Shown: positions 1 through 12,310 of the stretch, one piece after another
Position numbering within the stretch: position 1 is the stretch's first letter
Layout of the letters: the number at the start of each line of letters is the position of its first letter
From: Ligula intestinalis
Taxonomy: Eukaryota; Platyhelminthes; Cestoda; Diphyllobothriidea; Diphyllobothriidae
Direction: 5' to 3'
NCBI GenBank assembly: GCA_036362985.1
Contig: JAYGXS010000003.1
Coordinates: 72,070,486-72,134,485, forward strand
Length of the DNA stretch: 64,000 nt
The notes under the pieces: model-generated
Database searches by the model: none
The model's input: the letters and a program-made list of their open reading frames with translations, nothing else
What the model was told of the DNA's origin: nothing
Program-made: the position numbers and the translations under genes

Positions 1-863
1 ACAACATGCTGGAAGTAAGGATCAATGAGGTGGACTACATAAGCTACTTTTGCCTAATCTAGTACCTGGATTGTTAGCATGGTAAGGTACAACATTAATA
101 TGAACTTTATTTCCTGATGCACTTTTATATTCCTCTGAATTTCTAACTAGCCCCTGCTGAGGGTTTCTAATACCATGTTTAAAGCCCCCGCTGCTGAGTC
201 TGCGACAGCTTCTGAGAGTAATAGTTAGCAGGTTTCTACTTCGCCTTTTAATCCCTTTCCTTATATTTCCTGTAGATAAAATTTTCCTAGAAACATCGAA
301 ATGGATCAAACCCACTAGGTGTATGTTTGTTGGTTGCCATGACAGTGGTAGTCAAGCTCGCAGCAAGGGTTAAGATGCTGGCACAGAGCAGCGGGGCGTT
401 GCTATGGTCCAGCGCACGTACGAACATGCAAGCTACGGGCACACACTCGACCGGTGTGCACACCCAGGGCTGCTGAGATCCAGAGGGTGTACTTGATAGT
501 AAGCAACACTGACTAGCCAGTGTGTGTGTGTATGTATGCCTGGTTAAGTGCCAATTCTGCTCTTCTATTGGATACTCGGCACACACACACGCATACATGG
601 TGGCAGTCAGATGTGAGCACCGAGATGGTGCCACCCCTCCTCAACCCTCCCCCACCCCCCCCCCTCGCCGCTCTCGCTATATGCTTTCTTGGATGTGCGG
701 GTGCGTGTGTATTCATCGATGCCCAGGTGTGCGCTCATTCGTCAGGCGCCGGGAGCACTAAAAAGCGCAGACCACTGGCACCAGAGTGTATTTTGGCTGC
801 CTGCAGCGCTTCCGCCTCACTCACTGCTCATTCAGTCTCCGGCTAGTCGGCTTCTTGTGGACT
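1..863. other. Region upstream of the dynein light chain exon
   Basis: No coding sequence recognised. It should contain the promoter and 5' UTR of the light chain gene. At 519-603 two GT/CA-type simple repeats face each other (GT-rich near 521-537, CA-rich near 581-600) and could fold into a hairpin. A C-rich run lies near 644-664. No TATA box can be assigned with confidence. Confidence 0.5.
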
Positions 864-1060
864 ATGAGTTCCTCCAACATGAAGTATGAGAGCATCAAGT
901 GCGACGCCCCTCAGGATGTCCTGGACGTCATGAAGGAGCTAGCCACTGATGCTGTGAAGCAGTGCCAAACAGAACAGCAGATGGCCTCATATGTGCGAAA
1001 AAGGATGGACGATAAGTATAACACCACTTGGGGCTGCGTTGTGGGACAGAATTTTGGCAG
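864..1060 (+). CDS. Dynein light chain (LC8/tegumental type), first coding exon
   Basis: This exon encodes the N-terminal 65 residues of an LC8-like dynein light chain, a small dimeric hub protein that binds dynein intermediate chain and many short linear motifs. In flatworms, divergent members are abundant in the tegument. The visible family signature runs from an amphipathic helix (VMKELATDAVKQ, about residues 22-33) through YVRKRMDDKYNTTWGCVVG to the NFG that precedes the swapped beta strand. The exon ends at AG|GTTCGT after base 1060, in phase 2. The two leftover bases (AG) would start a Ser codon, giving the canonical NFGS, which supports this splice site. The ATG at 864 has A at -3; an in-frame start at 879 is possible. 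An upstream in-frame extension to 786 looks like UTR. The expected C-terminal exon (YVTHE-like, then the FIYFYLG strand) was not found, so the gene is incomplete here. The family call is confident; the exact paralogue is unknown. Confidence 0.88.
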
Positions 1061-3459
1061 GTTCGTTTGCACAACTTTGCTCATTCCCTCTTCCTTCGAT
1101 GAAAATCCTATTTTAGTACCTTCTGCTGAGTCTTTGCTATTCATGCTACTATTTGAATTTAGCCTTGCAGTCCCATCGTTCCCAGGTATACCTGGGTCAG
1201 CTAATCTTTTCATGAACACAGACACCAACGGCAATAACTGCAGCTCGTATCGGCCTCTTACGCCGTCGAATCGTAAGCGTAGCGCCTAGCATTTCGCAGG
1301 CGTTGTCTGAGAAACTTATTTGCTGTTCTTAAGGTTCAGTAACTGGCTAATTTAAACAAATACATGTTTTAAAAAAGCTTCAATAAGTACTTGCAGGAAT
1401 TTGCTTTGCAGAAAGGTTAAAAAATCAAGTAAGAGGTGCAGAGATAGGAAAGATGGACAGAGGTCTTTGGGTGGGGCCTTCGCGTCTATGTCTTCTTGTC
1501 TTGTTTCTGAACAACCTAACTAAGATGATCACATTTATGTTCCCACTCAGGACTATATATATATATCTGCTCGTTAAGTGCAATTACCTGGGCGTTATGA
1601 CTCTGCCGCTTGCGAATACAATAACATAAAGCTGTGTGCAAAATAACTCGAAGAATCTCATCAACACGAAGTTGGAACATCATGTATAATGAAATCGAAA
1701 TTTTGTCAATGAATTTAAAACTTACGCAACGAAATGTGAATTTAGGTTAACTAAACCAAAATGGTGCTTGTATCACTCCTTTCGGTTTTATGCATAATCG
1801 GGTTCTTTGAATTGCCATTGAGGTTCACAAACGCACGCATAGAAAATGGTTCATGTAAATGGTAAACCGATGTAACATTTATCCTGATCATTATTAAATT
1901 AACCACCAGCATTCACGAGAGTCTAATGGAAGAAAACAGAAATTTCGTGAAGCAGGCATACTCCTTGGGCCTTAGTTCTTAAATTCCGCTAGCTATTGGA
2001 GTCTAACACAACAGTATTGCGCAGTACAAGCCCAATAGAATGAATACAACCGACCGACATATAAACTAGCCACGAAATGCACCTCGACACTTAAATTAGC
2101 GACGCAAACTTCTGTATGTGTCTTCTAACGTTCTTTCTCTGTCTCTGAACTATAATTCTCTTGGGAAATTACACATTTTTTCAGTGTCAGAATCAAATAT
2201 TTTATGCGGGATTAGTTTTCCTTCCTCCTTGCAGATGACTTTTTTGCATTCGCCTCATTCTCATTTGCAAAGCATTTTAGCCTACAATTGGTGTACCCGG
2301 CACAAAGTTTTTTTACATAAATTATCCTCTTTAACAGTTCTGCCCTTCAAGATCCATTTGAATGTCTAGTTTCTGATAACCATCTAATTTACATAACGCT
2401 TCGCCTTTATTGCTTTTAGTGAGGTTCCCTACATTCCAAACAGCTTCGCTTTCTTCACACTGGACAAGTATTCTTTTCTGATCTACAAGGCTTCGGAAAA
2501 TGCTGTTATCCAACCCTAGTTATATTATTTCAAATTAAAATTTATTGAGCAGAACTTTTTCTTTTATTCTTTTTCCTGGATGAGCTGCTACGGATAGGAA
2601 TGGAAAATAAAAACATATTTTCTTCCCGAAGATTTTTTGAATTTTTAACGGAATTATATTTGTAAGGTAACCTCAATAATGCATGCACAACGAGAACGAT
2701 TAAAACACGAAATGACTGACAATCTATACTGCGCTGATTTTTGTCACTAGCATAACTACTCTCTACAGCTTAAGTGAAATATGTCAAATTTTAAATGAGC
2801 TTCAAATATTGCTTAGGTTTCAACATTAGTCTTATCGGATATTCTTTCGTAAAATTATATTATTCCGAATGTTTTAGGGGCTTTGGCTCAAATGCTACCA
2901 TAAGTCGACAGTTATAAACAATAACTATTTTTTTAAAGTTAACCAAAGTTATCTTGTGTTTTGAGCTCAAACCTCATAAAATGATACTGTAGCGATTTCG
3001 ACTACCTGCCTTCAGATACATAGTGACTTTTGTCACCTCCATCCGATTCAGTCCCATAACCAGCATGGAGAGTCTACGCGTCAGACAAAAAACGCTACAT
3101 ACTGAAAGCTTTAAGCATAACCCTTCATTTCGTAAAGATAGGTTACCGAAATCGTTATTGAGAATGCCAAACCACCAATAAAACTTTGCCGGGAAAGTCC
3201 CCTCTCACGACTGTCTCTTGGTTACCTCGTTTTTGTTTTAATTCATTATTAACTAATTGTCCGCATGAAAGATACCGTCTTTCAATGGGGCATGCAATAC
3301 TACTTCTATAGACAGCAAATTGCTGGAGGTCAAATCTCGGTTTGAGCAGGCTTGGCGTTAGATTTGATTGGGTTGCTTATTTTATCCAAAGTTTACGTCC
3401 TCGATCTATTCTTAATTCTGTAGCTTACAATACCACCAGTGATATAATGATCAATCCAA
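1061..3459 (+). other. Intron or downstream sequence of the light chain gene
   Basis: It begins with the splice donor GTTCGT. The rest is AT-rich and holds no recognisable exon, repeat copy or RNA gene. A short TA repeat lies at about 1555-1566. A pyrimidine run ending in CAG near 2184 looks like an acceptor, but what follows does not encode the light chain C-terminus. Confidence 0.4.
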
Positions 3460-3757
3460 CTTGTTAAGGGGTTTGGCAGATTTGCTTAATTCAGTTGACC
3501 CAATTTTGAAAAATTCGCAGTCTCGGTGGGAGTCGAACCCACACAGCAGAGAGTGCTTTTGCGCAGCCAGCGCTCTACCACTGAGCTGCGAGGCTCACCC
3601 TGATCCATGAATCTAATCACACTTAAATCGCTTTGACCCGCCCAGGTTACTGCTCCTTTGGAATCCACCATTACAGAAGAGCAAACTGGCTGTTCATGCG
3701 AGGTTTTCTAAGCAATCATCTAGAATCTACCGAAATGAATACTAGGCAAATTGAGCC
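3460..3757 (-). repeat. tRNA-derived repeat family 1, copy A
   Basis: A 299-bp-type interspersed repeat with a tRNA-like core at 3519-3595, read on the minus strand. The core has an A box like that of a true tRNA (CAGCTCAGTGG) and a B box (GGTTCGACTCC). The D stem (GCTC/GAGC) and T stem (GTGGG/CCCAC) pair fully, and 6 of 7 acceptor positions pair. On the plus strand the copy opens with TTGTTAAG..TTTGGCAGATTTGC and closes with AGCAATCATCTAGAATC. Related copies lie at 9.3, 16.5, 36.2 and 51.2 kb. It is probably a SINE or SINE-like element transcribed by RNA polymerase III. Confidence 0.8.
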
Positions 3758-6552
3758 TAGCAACAGTCCACAATTTATCGTACGATTCTACTAACAAACA
3801 CAGTCGAGAAGTAGGTGCGTAATACACGCATGGTGACAATTATGGTAGGGCAGACTAAAGGATCGCAACGCCTCGGCAGTGGAAACAAACATTCGTGTTT
3901 ACCGCTATCAATCAAGTGAGCCTATCGCAGGGAGTTAAGTGAGTTAAACCCTAGCAACTGCGATATTCAGACCATGGTTCTTTAATAGAGGAGAAGTCGG
4001 TGGAGGCCAGAATATACGGAATAGTATATTGTGTACCTAGAGGAACGGAAAATAGATGGAAAGAATTTTGACCTCGGAGAGCACGACCAGCCGAAGTGCG
4101 GGAATAGTTACAAGGGCCCAGAGCGAGCATTGGGTGAATTAGCCTCAGGCTGCTGACTGGCCCGACCAGTGTGGGGGCGTACGTGCGTCCCAACCGCCTG
4201 AGGGCAAAGGTTACGCCTTGCATGCGGACATCGGCCATCGCGCTGGGTCGAGCGACTGGGCGGCCAAGATTGTCCCCACGAGACCACGTCTGTGACACCT
4301 CGCGTTTGGAGGAGGTAGGCTGCAGCACCGCTACAAGTCTACCTAGTCTGCCTATACGCCAACCTAACCCTAAGTCCAGTCCTAACCTTAGCCCTATCCA
4401 ATCGTGTTACTTACCGGGATATTATGGCCGTGCAATGGTTTGTTGCCGGTTAATGAGTTCGCAAAATCAGTCCTTGTGCAAGCTACTCCTGCAGAGTCGA
4501 TATGATTAAACGGAAAGTTGTCATGTACACGCCTAACTGATCCAACTCCAGAAGTTATATTCATAAACACGTGAAGGAAAAAATCAAGAATAAATGAAAA
4601 TTGCACCTGCGTGCTAACCAATTTCGGAACTCACACTTGTGATGGTCCTGTAGCGGCTGGCTTATCTGGTCTGTTGGCGCCGCAAGCGGAAATGTTTGGC
4701 TCAATTTATGGATGATACCGTTGAGATAATTGAATGAAATTGAGTAGCCAAATTAAATAGCAATCTTAACTTGACGCACAGTACGCGTTGAAAAAATGAC
4801 GATTCTGTACGTTACTAGGGTCGTACAAAGGATTTTTGGCAGTGGGGTCTAACAATCAGTCCTTGCTTAATTTTTATTTAATAAGCTCACCTCAAAACAA
4901 CTCGTGAGTCCGCCTATTTACCTAAGCAAAGCTCTTTTTTACTTCAGCATTCAGGAAAAATAAGTTGTAATTGAAGAAGTCAATGTCGACGAAGGTACGT
5001 CCTCGAGTAGTCTTCATCAGGTTTGTACAGCAGTGCATGTCACGATAGGACACTGAAAATTTAAAATAATCAAATACAGTACTTAAAATTTTGACAGCGA
5101 AGGTGGAGCGAAGGGCGCAGCTGAACTTTAAAAACGGGAAAGGGGCTGATCTGTAGCCTTGAGGCCAAAGAGTAAGGGTAGAGTGTAGTTGGCAGCGCCT
5201 GAATTTCACCTTTTTATCGCTATGTCGTAGGGTGTGCAGGAATATCTGCAGTTCAACTTGACTCATACTAGATTTCTCTGCTAGCATGAGGTAAGCTTGG
5301 CTAACCGTATGGCTATCGCTACTATCGTTTCACTTTTCCGTTTGGGAATGACTTAGGGCAGCTCGCAGATGACGCATCCTCCCGCTTTGGTGATGTTTAC
5401 TCGGTGACCGTTGCTAACTCTTTGAGCCACGTTTGCGTTAGAAATGCGTTTACCATGTCCTACTTAAAAATTACCAATCTATATCAACCTTGGTCGAAGT
5501 CAAGTTATCTTGTGCCAAAAAGTTTACAGGAGTATCAAATTACAATGAAAAGCAGTCATCTGCTAAGGTATATTTGCCATACTTTCTTGTTATCTGAAGT
5601 GGTTCAAAAGAAGCGTTTGTTTGGAATCCGACGAAGAGACCTAAAACACGCCTACTCATAGATTTTGAAATGAGTAGTCCTGTAATAGATTATTATGTTT
5701 ATGCTGAAAATGAAGAAAAATTCCAAGAGAACAGAACCCTGGTGTCGGCTTTGAAAATCAGCTACGGACTCTTGGTGTTCTTTTCTTGGAAGGTAAATCT
5801 ACTAGTGATAAAACCTGACTTGGTTGCAGTTTTCTGCCTTTAATTAGTTAGCCATGCTGTTGTCGATGCAATTGTCTACACCTCGAATAATAGGAGGATA
5901 TTATAAAGTGCTAGATGGATAAATTCCTTTTTAGCAAACAATATTTTTGAGCATCGGGTCGAGGTACATATTATCTAGGCTCTAATCCAACGAATTTGAA
6001 AAGTATTCTCTTTTGAAAACAACCACTGCCCTTAAATTATATAATGGGACTGGCTCGCTTTCTGAATCAACAAATGAAGGTCGACAAGAAAGCTTCCTTG
6101 ATTTTTTACCGTTTGCGTCAGTTTCGTCAGCAAAACAGTTTTTTTCAAATGATTAAATCTGTTGTTCTGCCTGAACCCTCTGTGTCATTCAGTTGCAACC
6201 TATCATTTGTTTATTGCAGGCCGGGATTGTTGCGGTAGGTCTCGGAGATGATTTTTTCCGCGACAATCACCTGTGTCCTCTCCTGTCTCCGGTTCTTTAG
6301 ACTCTGTCATGACATCAGGCCCAGGTGTAAGAGGAAGAAGGAGCGCGGAAGATGCATCACAAGTTTACATTTACTATGATTGGTGAAATCCTACTTTAAA
6401 GTCACAGAAATTGTTTCAATGACCTGATGCTTTCCTAAAACATAGTGCACCCTAAATTAAAGTAGAAACTTATTTAGATTTCTAACTTACTTATATTTTA
6501 TTCAGTGTGAAAATTTTGGATATTTTTTACCCAACTTTTACTTTATAGTCTG
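3758..6552. other. No gene recognised
   Basis: It contains a diverged repeat at 3925-4130 and a CCTAACCCTAA-like stretch at about 4352-4402. Minus-strand 4922-5287 stays open for 121 codons but matches no family I know and is within chance for this length. Nothing else was identified. Confidence 0.4.
3925..4130. repeat. Dispersed repeat, copy 1 (LTR-like?)
   Basis: It shares blocks with 13340-13530 (for example CGCAggGAGTT, CTAgCaACTGCGAT.TTC, GAgAAGTCGgtGGAgGCCA) and more weakly with 19080-19200. The related copies contain GTGTATTCTGTACAGA; this one has a diverged form of it. It could be LTR or UTR sequence of a retroelement, but no boundaries or target duplications were established. Confidence 0.45.
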
Positions 6553-6706
6553 CTGGGTTTCTTGATATTCCTGAAAAAAAGAATTCATGGTTAGGTGGTC
6601 GTCTACTTCAACTTACTGGAAGTCCAATTTACCGTTCTGGGGGGCATATTAGTAATGTTCGCGATACACAGCACCACACACACCTCCAGTTTACATGCGC
6701 AAAAGG
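6553..6706 (-). mobile_element. Internal fragment of the MITE family
   Basis: This stretch matches the interior of the MITE copies at 43.5 and 53.0 kb, in the same orientation as those. Shared blocks include GGTTAGGtGGTCGTCTACTT, TTACCGTTCTGG and TTTACATGC. Neither terminal inverted repeat is present, so it is a truncated relic. The full copy at 7149-7732 lies nearby in the opposite orientation. Confidence 0.7.
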
Positions 6707-6946
6707 TTTAGATTAGTTTATTTTATTTTGTATATTTAATATATCTCTATTTAAGTTCACTTTAGTTTTGAATTCATTATTATGTTTCCTACTTTTATTA
6801 TAATTTCAGATTATTTTTAGTTAACAGAGTTGACCTTACTTTAGTTTACGTTTTTTAGTTTAAAGTCGCATTGGCAAACAATTGTTTTCGATCATTCATT
6901 ATCAGGCCGGTACATGACATGGGGGATTAAAATGGTCAGTTACTTG

Positions 6947-7053
6947 CAGCATTTATATCGTCGTCAGGTTGGGGGGAGAAAAGGGGGTTAGTAGGTGTGG
7001 GAGTGCTATTAAGCACCTGGTTTTCCCTCATCTCCTGAATGCGGGTGCCCGTT
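6947..7053 (+). mobile_element. Short (about 105-bp) element, second copy
   Basis: Similar along its length to the 103-bp insertion at 27512-27614. Both start with CAGC.TTTATAT, contain GTCAGGT.GGGG and an AAAAGG block, and end with TTTTCCCTC.TCTCCTGAATG followed by GCGGG. No target duplication is evident around this copy. It has no coding capacity. Confidence 0.7.
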
Positions 7054-7148
7054 TTTAAGTTGAGTTCAGTTTTAGTAAGTTTATTATTTACTTATTTCCC
7101 AATATTTTAATCATGGCGCGATCTTGTGGCCAAACATTCGGGCATTTA

Positions 7149-7732
7149 GACAATAATGGCTTATGTAGGCCCACTCATATACCATTTGTCCCAGCATTTC
7201 GTCCTGCGAAAACCATGGTCATAGAGCTTTAGGAGGTGGAGAAATAGGATAGGCAGCGAAGGAAATTTTTAGAAGCAAGTGCAAAGTGAAGAAAACGAAG
7301 TCAAAGTTGCTTCCCTCGGCTACTGGGAGAAATTTGTTCTGCATGTAAATTGAAGGTGTGTGCAACGCTTAGCACCGCGGAATATACTAATCTAACTCCA
7401 GAACGGTAAGCTGGACCTCAGTTAAGGTGAAGTAGAGACCTCCTAACCACCATTTCAGTTTTTTGGGAAATTCAAGAAACCTGCAATTTGATAATCGGGT
7501 TTTTCCCCAATAAGTTAAGCGATAATAGAGATTAAGAAAATCTACATATATAATTCAACAACACTTCTAACTATAGTAAAAAAAATGCAATCAGCATTTA
7601 TGAAAGAATATTCCACTGCGTGCCCTAATTTCCTACCCATAAAACCTTATTGCCACCGTTTTCGTAGGAAAACATTCAGAGAGTAGGGGTTAATAAGTGG
7701 GCATACATAAGCTACTGTTGTCGACACTTAAA
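7149..7732 (+). mobile_element. MITE family, copy 1
   Basis: A 584-bp non-autonomous DNA element. The left end reads GACAATAATGGCTTATGTAG and the right end is its imperfect inverse (CATACATAAGCTACTGTTGTC), giving terminal inverted repeats of about 35 bp. The flanking 8-mers GGCATTTA and GACACTTA match at 6 of 8 positions, consistent with an old 8-bp target duplication. The interior aligns with the copies at 27106, 43547 and 53031. No transposase is encoded. Terminal repeats with an 8-bp duplication fit hAT, P or Merlin; the GG terminus slightly favours Merlin-like, which is an inference. Confidence 0.8.
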
Positions 7733-9291
7733 CAATTATTACAGTTTTTTCTGCTTTTATAAAATTTGTTTATTTAGTTATGCTTCCTTTCCCTTGTAGT
7801 GCGCAGACTGCATACTTTTTATGGCACCCGATCCTGTATTACAGAAAGATAGGGCTTTCGCGCACTGAGCTGGGGCCCAAAATAGAATTACCCCCTAAAA
7901 TCTAATCCTAGGACAAGTCACTGCGTCTGCCTCCGGCCTGCTGTAAAGCACGTGGTAGACACCGTCGAAATCGATGGTTGAAATTTCACTTCAACATGTA
8001 CTCTGACAACAGCAACCACGAACATGAACTGCAAATACTTCTTAATTATATTATAAACACTACCGAGGTCCCAATATGGCTTCCTTGTGAGTCAGTGAAA
8101 TTGTTAATTCAAACCACTGATTCTCTCAGTCTAAATAAGTAGATAGATCTACCTTTAAGATCTTTGTTCTTTTGGATGTCTCTGCTTTATGGTGTGCGTT
8201 GACCAGCTTCCCATAACGGTGCTTTCGTCGTATGCTAATTCGGGTTGCCTTACTGGAAGCAAGCTCTCTCTCTCTCTTAAAAAAACGTTGAATTGAACAA
8301 CTACGAGTCTATCAGCATTTTGGGGATTAAATACTGGCAGTCCCTCTAGGTAACAACTTCCTCAATTAAAGTACAATCATTTTTCTAGTTAATCAAGGTT
8401 ACATTTGTCCCCCCACCTTTCAGCCTTCTTTTTCCGTTGGTCGGTATGCTTAAAGCACGTATGGGAACCAGGTGAGGTCAGTTTTATGAAGCGCACAATT
8501 TCGGTCTTGTAAACGGGCCTCAAGTTCTGGCACAAAAGGTTTCCCTGCATTGTTTAGAATATGGTAAAGGTAATGTTGGCCTTTACCTCAACCAAGCGTG
8601 CCTGCTTTTGGCAAGTACATCGTCCCGTCAGTAGCCTGGCAATCACAATCTGACTCAGGTCCTTCACATTTGGCGTGCGGCTTCGTGCGGTGGTACTGAT
8701 TGGCTACCACCGTTGCCGTTTGCATCTGTGCCGAAAGAAGTGCCTGAAGGTTAAGGTTTTGTCTTTGCTCCTATGCACAAAGCCCTTGGAACGTACGAAT
8801 CCGTGCCAATGAGTCAAGCAATACGAAACTACCATCACGCAAGGCTGCCTTTCGTCGTGGATTATGAAAAGAACCCGGCTCAAGCCCCTGGATTGACTGA
8901 GAGGATGATGAATTCTGGCAGAAAGCATAAACGCGTCACGTATGTACAGTAGGAATCCAAAATACTGAAATTATGACTCAGATATCAAAAGGTAAATTAT
9001 AAAGGCTAAATCACTGCTCAAATTATGTCGCCCTACTTACATTAGGTCATCTGTCCCACCAAACGTTGACCATAATTTTGGCATGTGTTTTCGAGTAGAA
9101 ACAATGCGTTAGGTGTGATAGTTATATTGATAAGCAGGCTGCAAAATTGCAAGTTACTTCACTCACAACCAGACGCCAGCCGTTGACTGAAATTCTTGCT
9201 GGCCATCTGAAGCAATTATATGGTACAAAGCAGACTTTCCATAGATTTTTTAAACCTCTAAAAATTCAAAAATATTTGATAAAAATGAATA
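7733..9291. other. No gene recognised
   Basis: No exon or RNA gene was seen. A stretch at about 7935-7990 shares a short motif (GTCGAAATCGATGGTT) with 12.4 and 30.2 kb. A CT-rich run lies near 8262-8276. Confidence 0.4.
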
Positions 9292-9650
9292 ATATAGTTG
9301 ACCCCATTGTAAAAAAACTCACGGCGTTGGCTGGAGTCGAACCCGTATAGCAGGGAAGGCCTTTGCGCAGCCAACGCTCAACGACTTGACCTACAGCGCC
9401 ACGCCATTTGTCGTAAAATTCAATCACACTTGGATTGATTGTATCCGCCCAACTTTACTGCTCGTATGGAATCCACCAATACGGAACAGCAAGCTGGCTA
9501 CCCAAGCAAGATTTCCTAAGCAATCATCTAAAATCCATCAGAATGACTACTTGGCTGACTTAATTGTTGAGAGGATTTAGCAGAATTGTTTGAGTTAGTT
9601 AAACCAGTTGTGAATAAACTCGCGGCGTCGTCATTGGGTAGAAATTTCCG
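9292..9650 (-). repeat. tRNA-derived repeat family 1, copy B with start of a second unit
   Basis: The tRNA-like core lies at about 9321-9403 on the minus strand, with B box GGTTCGACTCC; its left flank is diverged. The body (TTCCTAAGCAATCATCTAAA, then GGCTGACTTAATTG) runs straight into a second unit start at about 9560. That start includes the AGCAGAATTG block and AACTCGCGGCG, so the unit is followed head-to-tail by a truncated second unit. Confidence 0.75.
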
Positions 9651-10888
9651 GCTTTTTAATTTAATTGTTGACGAAATAATAATTTTTGGCATTGCGTAAC
9701 GGCTTCAATTTCTAAATAGTCTAAGAGGTAAACTGCAGTTACACTCAAGCATTAGATTTAAAAAATGCCTGCCTCATAATCTCCGTGTAAGAAAATGCAT
9801 GCATTACGCTACTACGAAGGCCTCATGGAGATTTCATTATAGCTTGAAATGAATGTGACAATAATAAACAAACAGGTAGGACACTTACCTGGTGAATAAC
9901 TGGCGTAGTTTGCATTTCGAGGTTTAAAAATGAAAAAAGGCGATATTCGGAAAATCGGGCTGTACTCCTAAATGTTAGCGCTGATGACGCCAACCCGTCG
10001 TCAGACAAAATTAGTAGAGCACAAAATGAGTTAGTCGAACTGGATGGGCTGGTGCAACAGAGCAGAGAGTGACTAGTGTGAAGGGTGGGTACATAATAAT
10101 GGAGAGGAAGGGGAGCATAATTCCGGCTCCCCGTGTTAGAGAAGTAGACTGGAGGCGATTCAGCGGACTGCAAATGGCTGGGTTAGTGGCTGTCGTTGCG
10201 AGCATCGTTTTAAGAAAATAGCATAACCAGGATGAACAGGTAAGTAACAAATCCCTAACACGCCTTGGGTAAATATACCTGGCCGGCAATTTAATATACT
10301 GTTGTTACTCCCTTTGACTGGTGGGCAGGTATCGGTTATGTAAGCACCCTGGGTTTAAAACACATAGCTTGGCCTCGTTTGGTTTATAAATGCATTGGTA
10401 TGGAAAGTCACCCTCTGAGTGTTTACACATATGTTGATGATGGTTCGGCCATCGCTGTTAATGAAGTCAACCATATGCTTCAAGCAGGTTCGTGCAAGGA
10501 AGGTGACCAATGGCAGGGGTTAATAGTTAAGTGATCGCAGACGTCGTACACCGTCTACCGCACTCTCCACCTTCATCCAGAGTTAAGATGACCACAGCAA
10601 GATCCAGCGTTGGCCAATTTCTCCAATGCAGGCCAAAACACTGCGTGATTAAGTCTTCACTGGCAGTAGAATTTTGCGCTAGTACTACCGCACTTCGTAT
10701 CCTCACTTACCTTGAGTCAAGATTGATACTGCTACTATGACTACTTCTATGTCTGCAAATAGCATATTAAATCTAGCAGCAGCATCCTTTCCCAAACTTA
10801 TTAAAATGTGACACAGCTTTTGGTGGACAGAGCGGAAACCAATGATAGCCCTGATGTGCTCCGGACCTAAAAAGGCTACTGGGAGAAG
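9651..10888. other. No gene recognised
   Basis: Mixed-composition sequence with several open frames of 60-120 codons on the minus strand (9823-10289). They overlap one another in different frames and match no known family. Nothing further was identified. Confidence 0.35.
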
Positions 10889-12310
10889 CATTTAAACCAG
10901 ATTCACACTCCCTGTCGGGATCGAGGGGGATATGAGTAGACGTTCTGTACAGTTGAAGCTAGAGCTAGATACTATACTAAGCCAATATGTATTCTACAAA
11001 CGGCAAACGTTTTGGCATACACGCATGGTAGGACTTGTGCCACTACTTAAAAATGATCTATTTTAACCCATAAGCTATTCATTTTACCTCACACAGATTA
11101 GGAGTGCATACTGGGGGGGACATCTTAAAAAGCGCACACAGGCAGTGCTTATAGTATACTATCTACTGGCCTTAGCAAGCATAAGAAATTGAAATAAGTC
11201 CTCTTAGTATAGGCACGTACTTATAGCAGCAGTATCTTAGTTCGTTCAGTACGATGGATAAAGTTGACAGTGCAAAAACCAAGGCAAACGCTGCTGTGCT
11301 CAGGAACCCAAGCAAGTACTTACCTGAAGTAGTTTAAACCCAGATCCGCACTCCTTGTCGAGACGAAGGGAATATTAGTCCTAGTGTTGGCTTAATCAGC
11401 GTCACCTCTGACAAATTTTGGCGTCAGTGCTAGCACAATTTCTACTACATTTTTTTGTTGAGATTGGGGGGGATATGAGCTCAGTGTTGACCTTAATCAG
11501 CACCATATCTGACTTAAAAAACAGTCAGTAATAGTACCAAAAAATACCAAAACTCGGTCACACCCTAATTATTAGTATGAGATTTAGCAGCAGTGGTAGT
11601 ACCAGTACCAGTCCCGGCTTACGGAAGTCTGACTAGACACTTACTTTAGGTAGGTGAGGGAAGACAGTGCAGTAGTACCCGCACAAAGTCAACGGTCACT
11701 AAAGATTAAATTAGGCGGTGTTTCTGTCTGCATCTTGAGAACGCGGCTTACGCCTGATTCCTGTCCTGTCATCTGGACCGCACACAGATTCGGAGTGCAT
11801 ACTGGGTGTGACTTTTTAAAAAGCACACACAGACAGCACTTATATAGTATAGGCACGTGTCTCTAGCAGCAGTATCTTAGTCCGTACAGCTCGACGGATA
11901 GAGTTGACAGTGCAGAAACCAAGGCAAACGCTGCTGTGCTCAGGGCTCCAAGCATGTACTTACCCGAATTAGTTTGAACCCAGATTCGCACTCCTTGTTG
12001 AGATCGAGGGGGTATGAAGCCCAGCACAAGCTTCAAACGAGCGTCACTTCTGACAAATTTTAGCTTCAGAATAGTGCTGATACTAGATAGACTTGGCTAC
12101 ATTGATGGTCAGTAGCAGTTGAATCAATAGTAGCCGTATCAGTCTCGGCGCCCTTGGGCCCGTCTCCAAACCTTCTATGGGTGAGTGAAAGTAGACAGTA
12201 CAGTAGTACTCGCGCAAAGTCTGCTGTCACTTAAGTCACATTTAGGCGGTGATTTGGCTTGCACTTGATAAAACAGCCTACGCCGGGCCCCGTTTAGTCT
12301 TCGAGACTCC
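10889..12310 (+). repeat. Locally duplicated block (direct repeats)
   Basis: Two modules occur twice in the same order. Module X lies at about 11091-11430 and again at 11781-12075. It includes CACACAGATT.GGAGTGCAT, AGCAGCAGTATCTTAGT, CCAAGGCAAACGCTGCTGTG and GCACTCCTTGT.GAGA. Module Y lies at about 11650-11775 and 12185-12305. It includes GACAGT.CAGTAGTAC and TTAGGCGGTG. A third, truncated piece of X lies at 10889-10940. The modules are diverged and non-coding. This is an old tandem or segmental duplication, possibly of a retroelement terminal region. Confidence 0.65.

Noticed and set aside
2170..2260. Candidate second exon of the dynein light chain after a TTTTTTCAG
   Set aside because: The following sequence does not encode the expected YVTHE/FIYFYLG-like C-terminus in any frame.
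3519..3595. Functional tRNA genes within the repeats
   Set aside because: The cores lie inside dispersed repeats and have an abnormal anticodon arm and variable region; copy A also has an acceptor mismatch.
4922..5287. 121-codon minus-strand frame
   Set aside because: No recognisable domain, splice signals or repeat; a length expected by chance in a 64-kb window.
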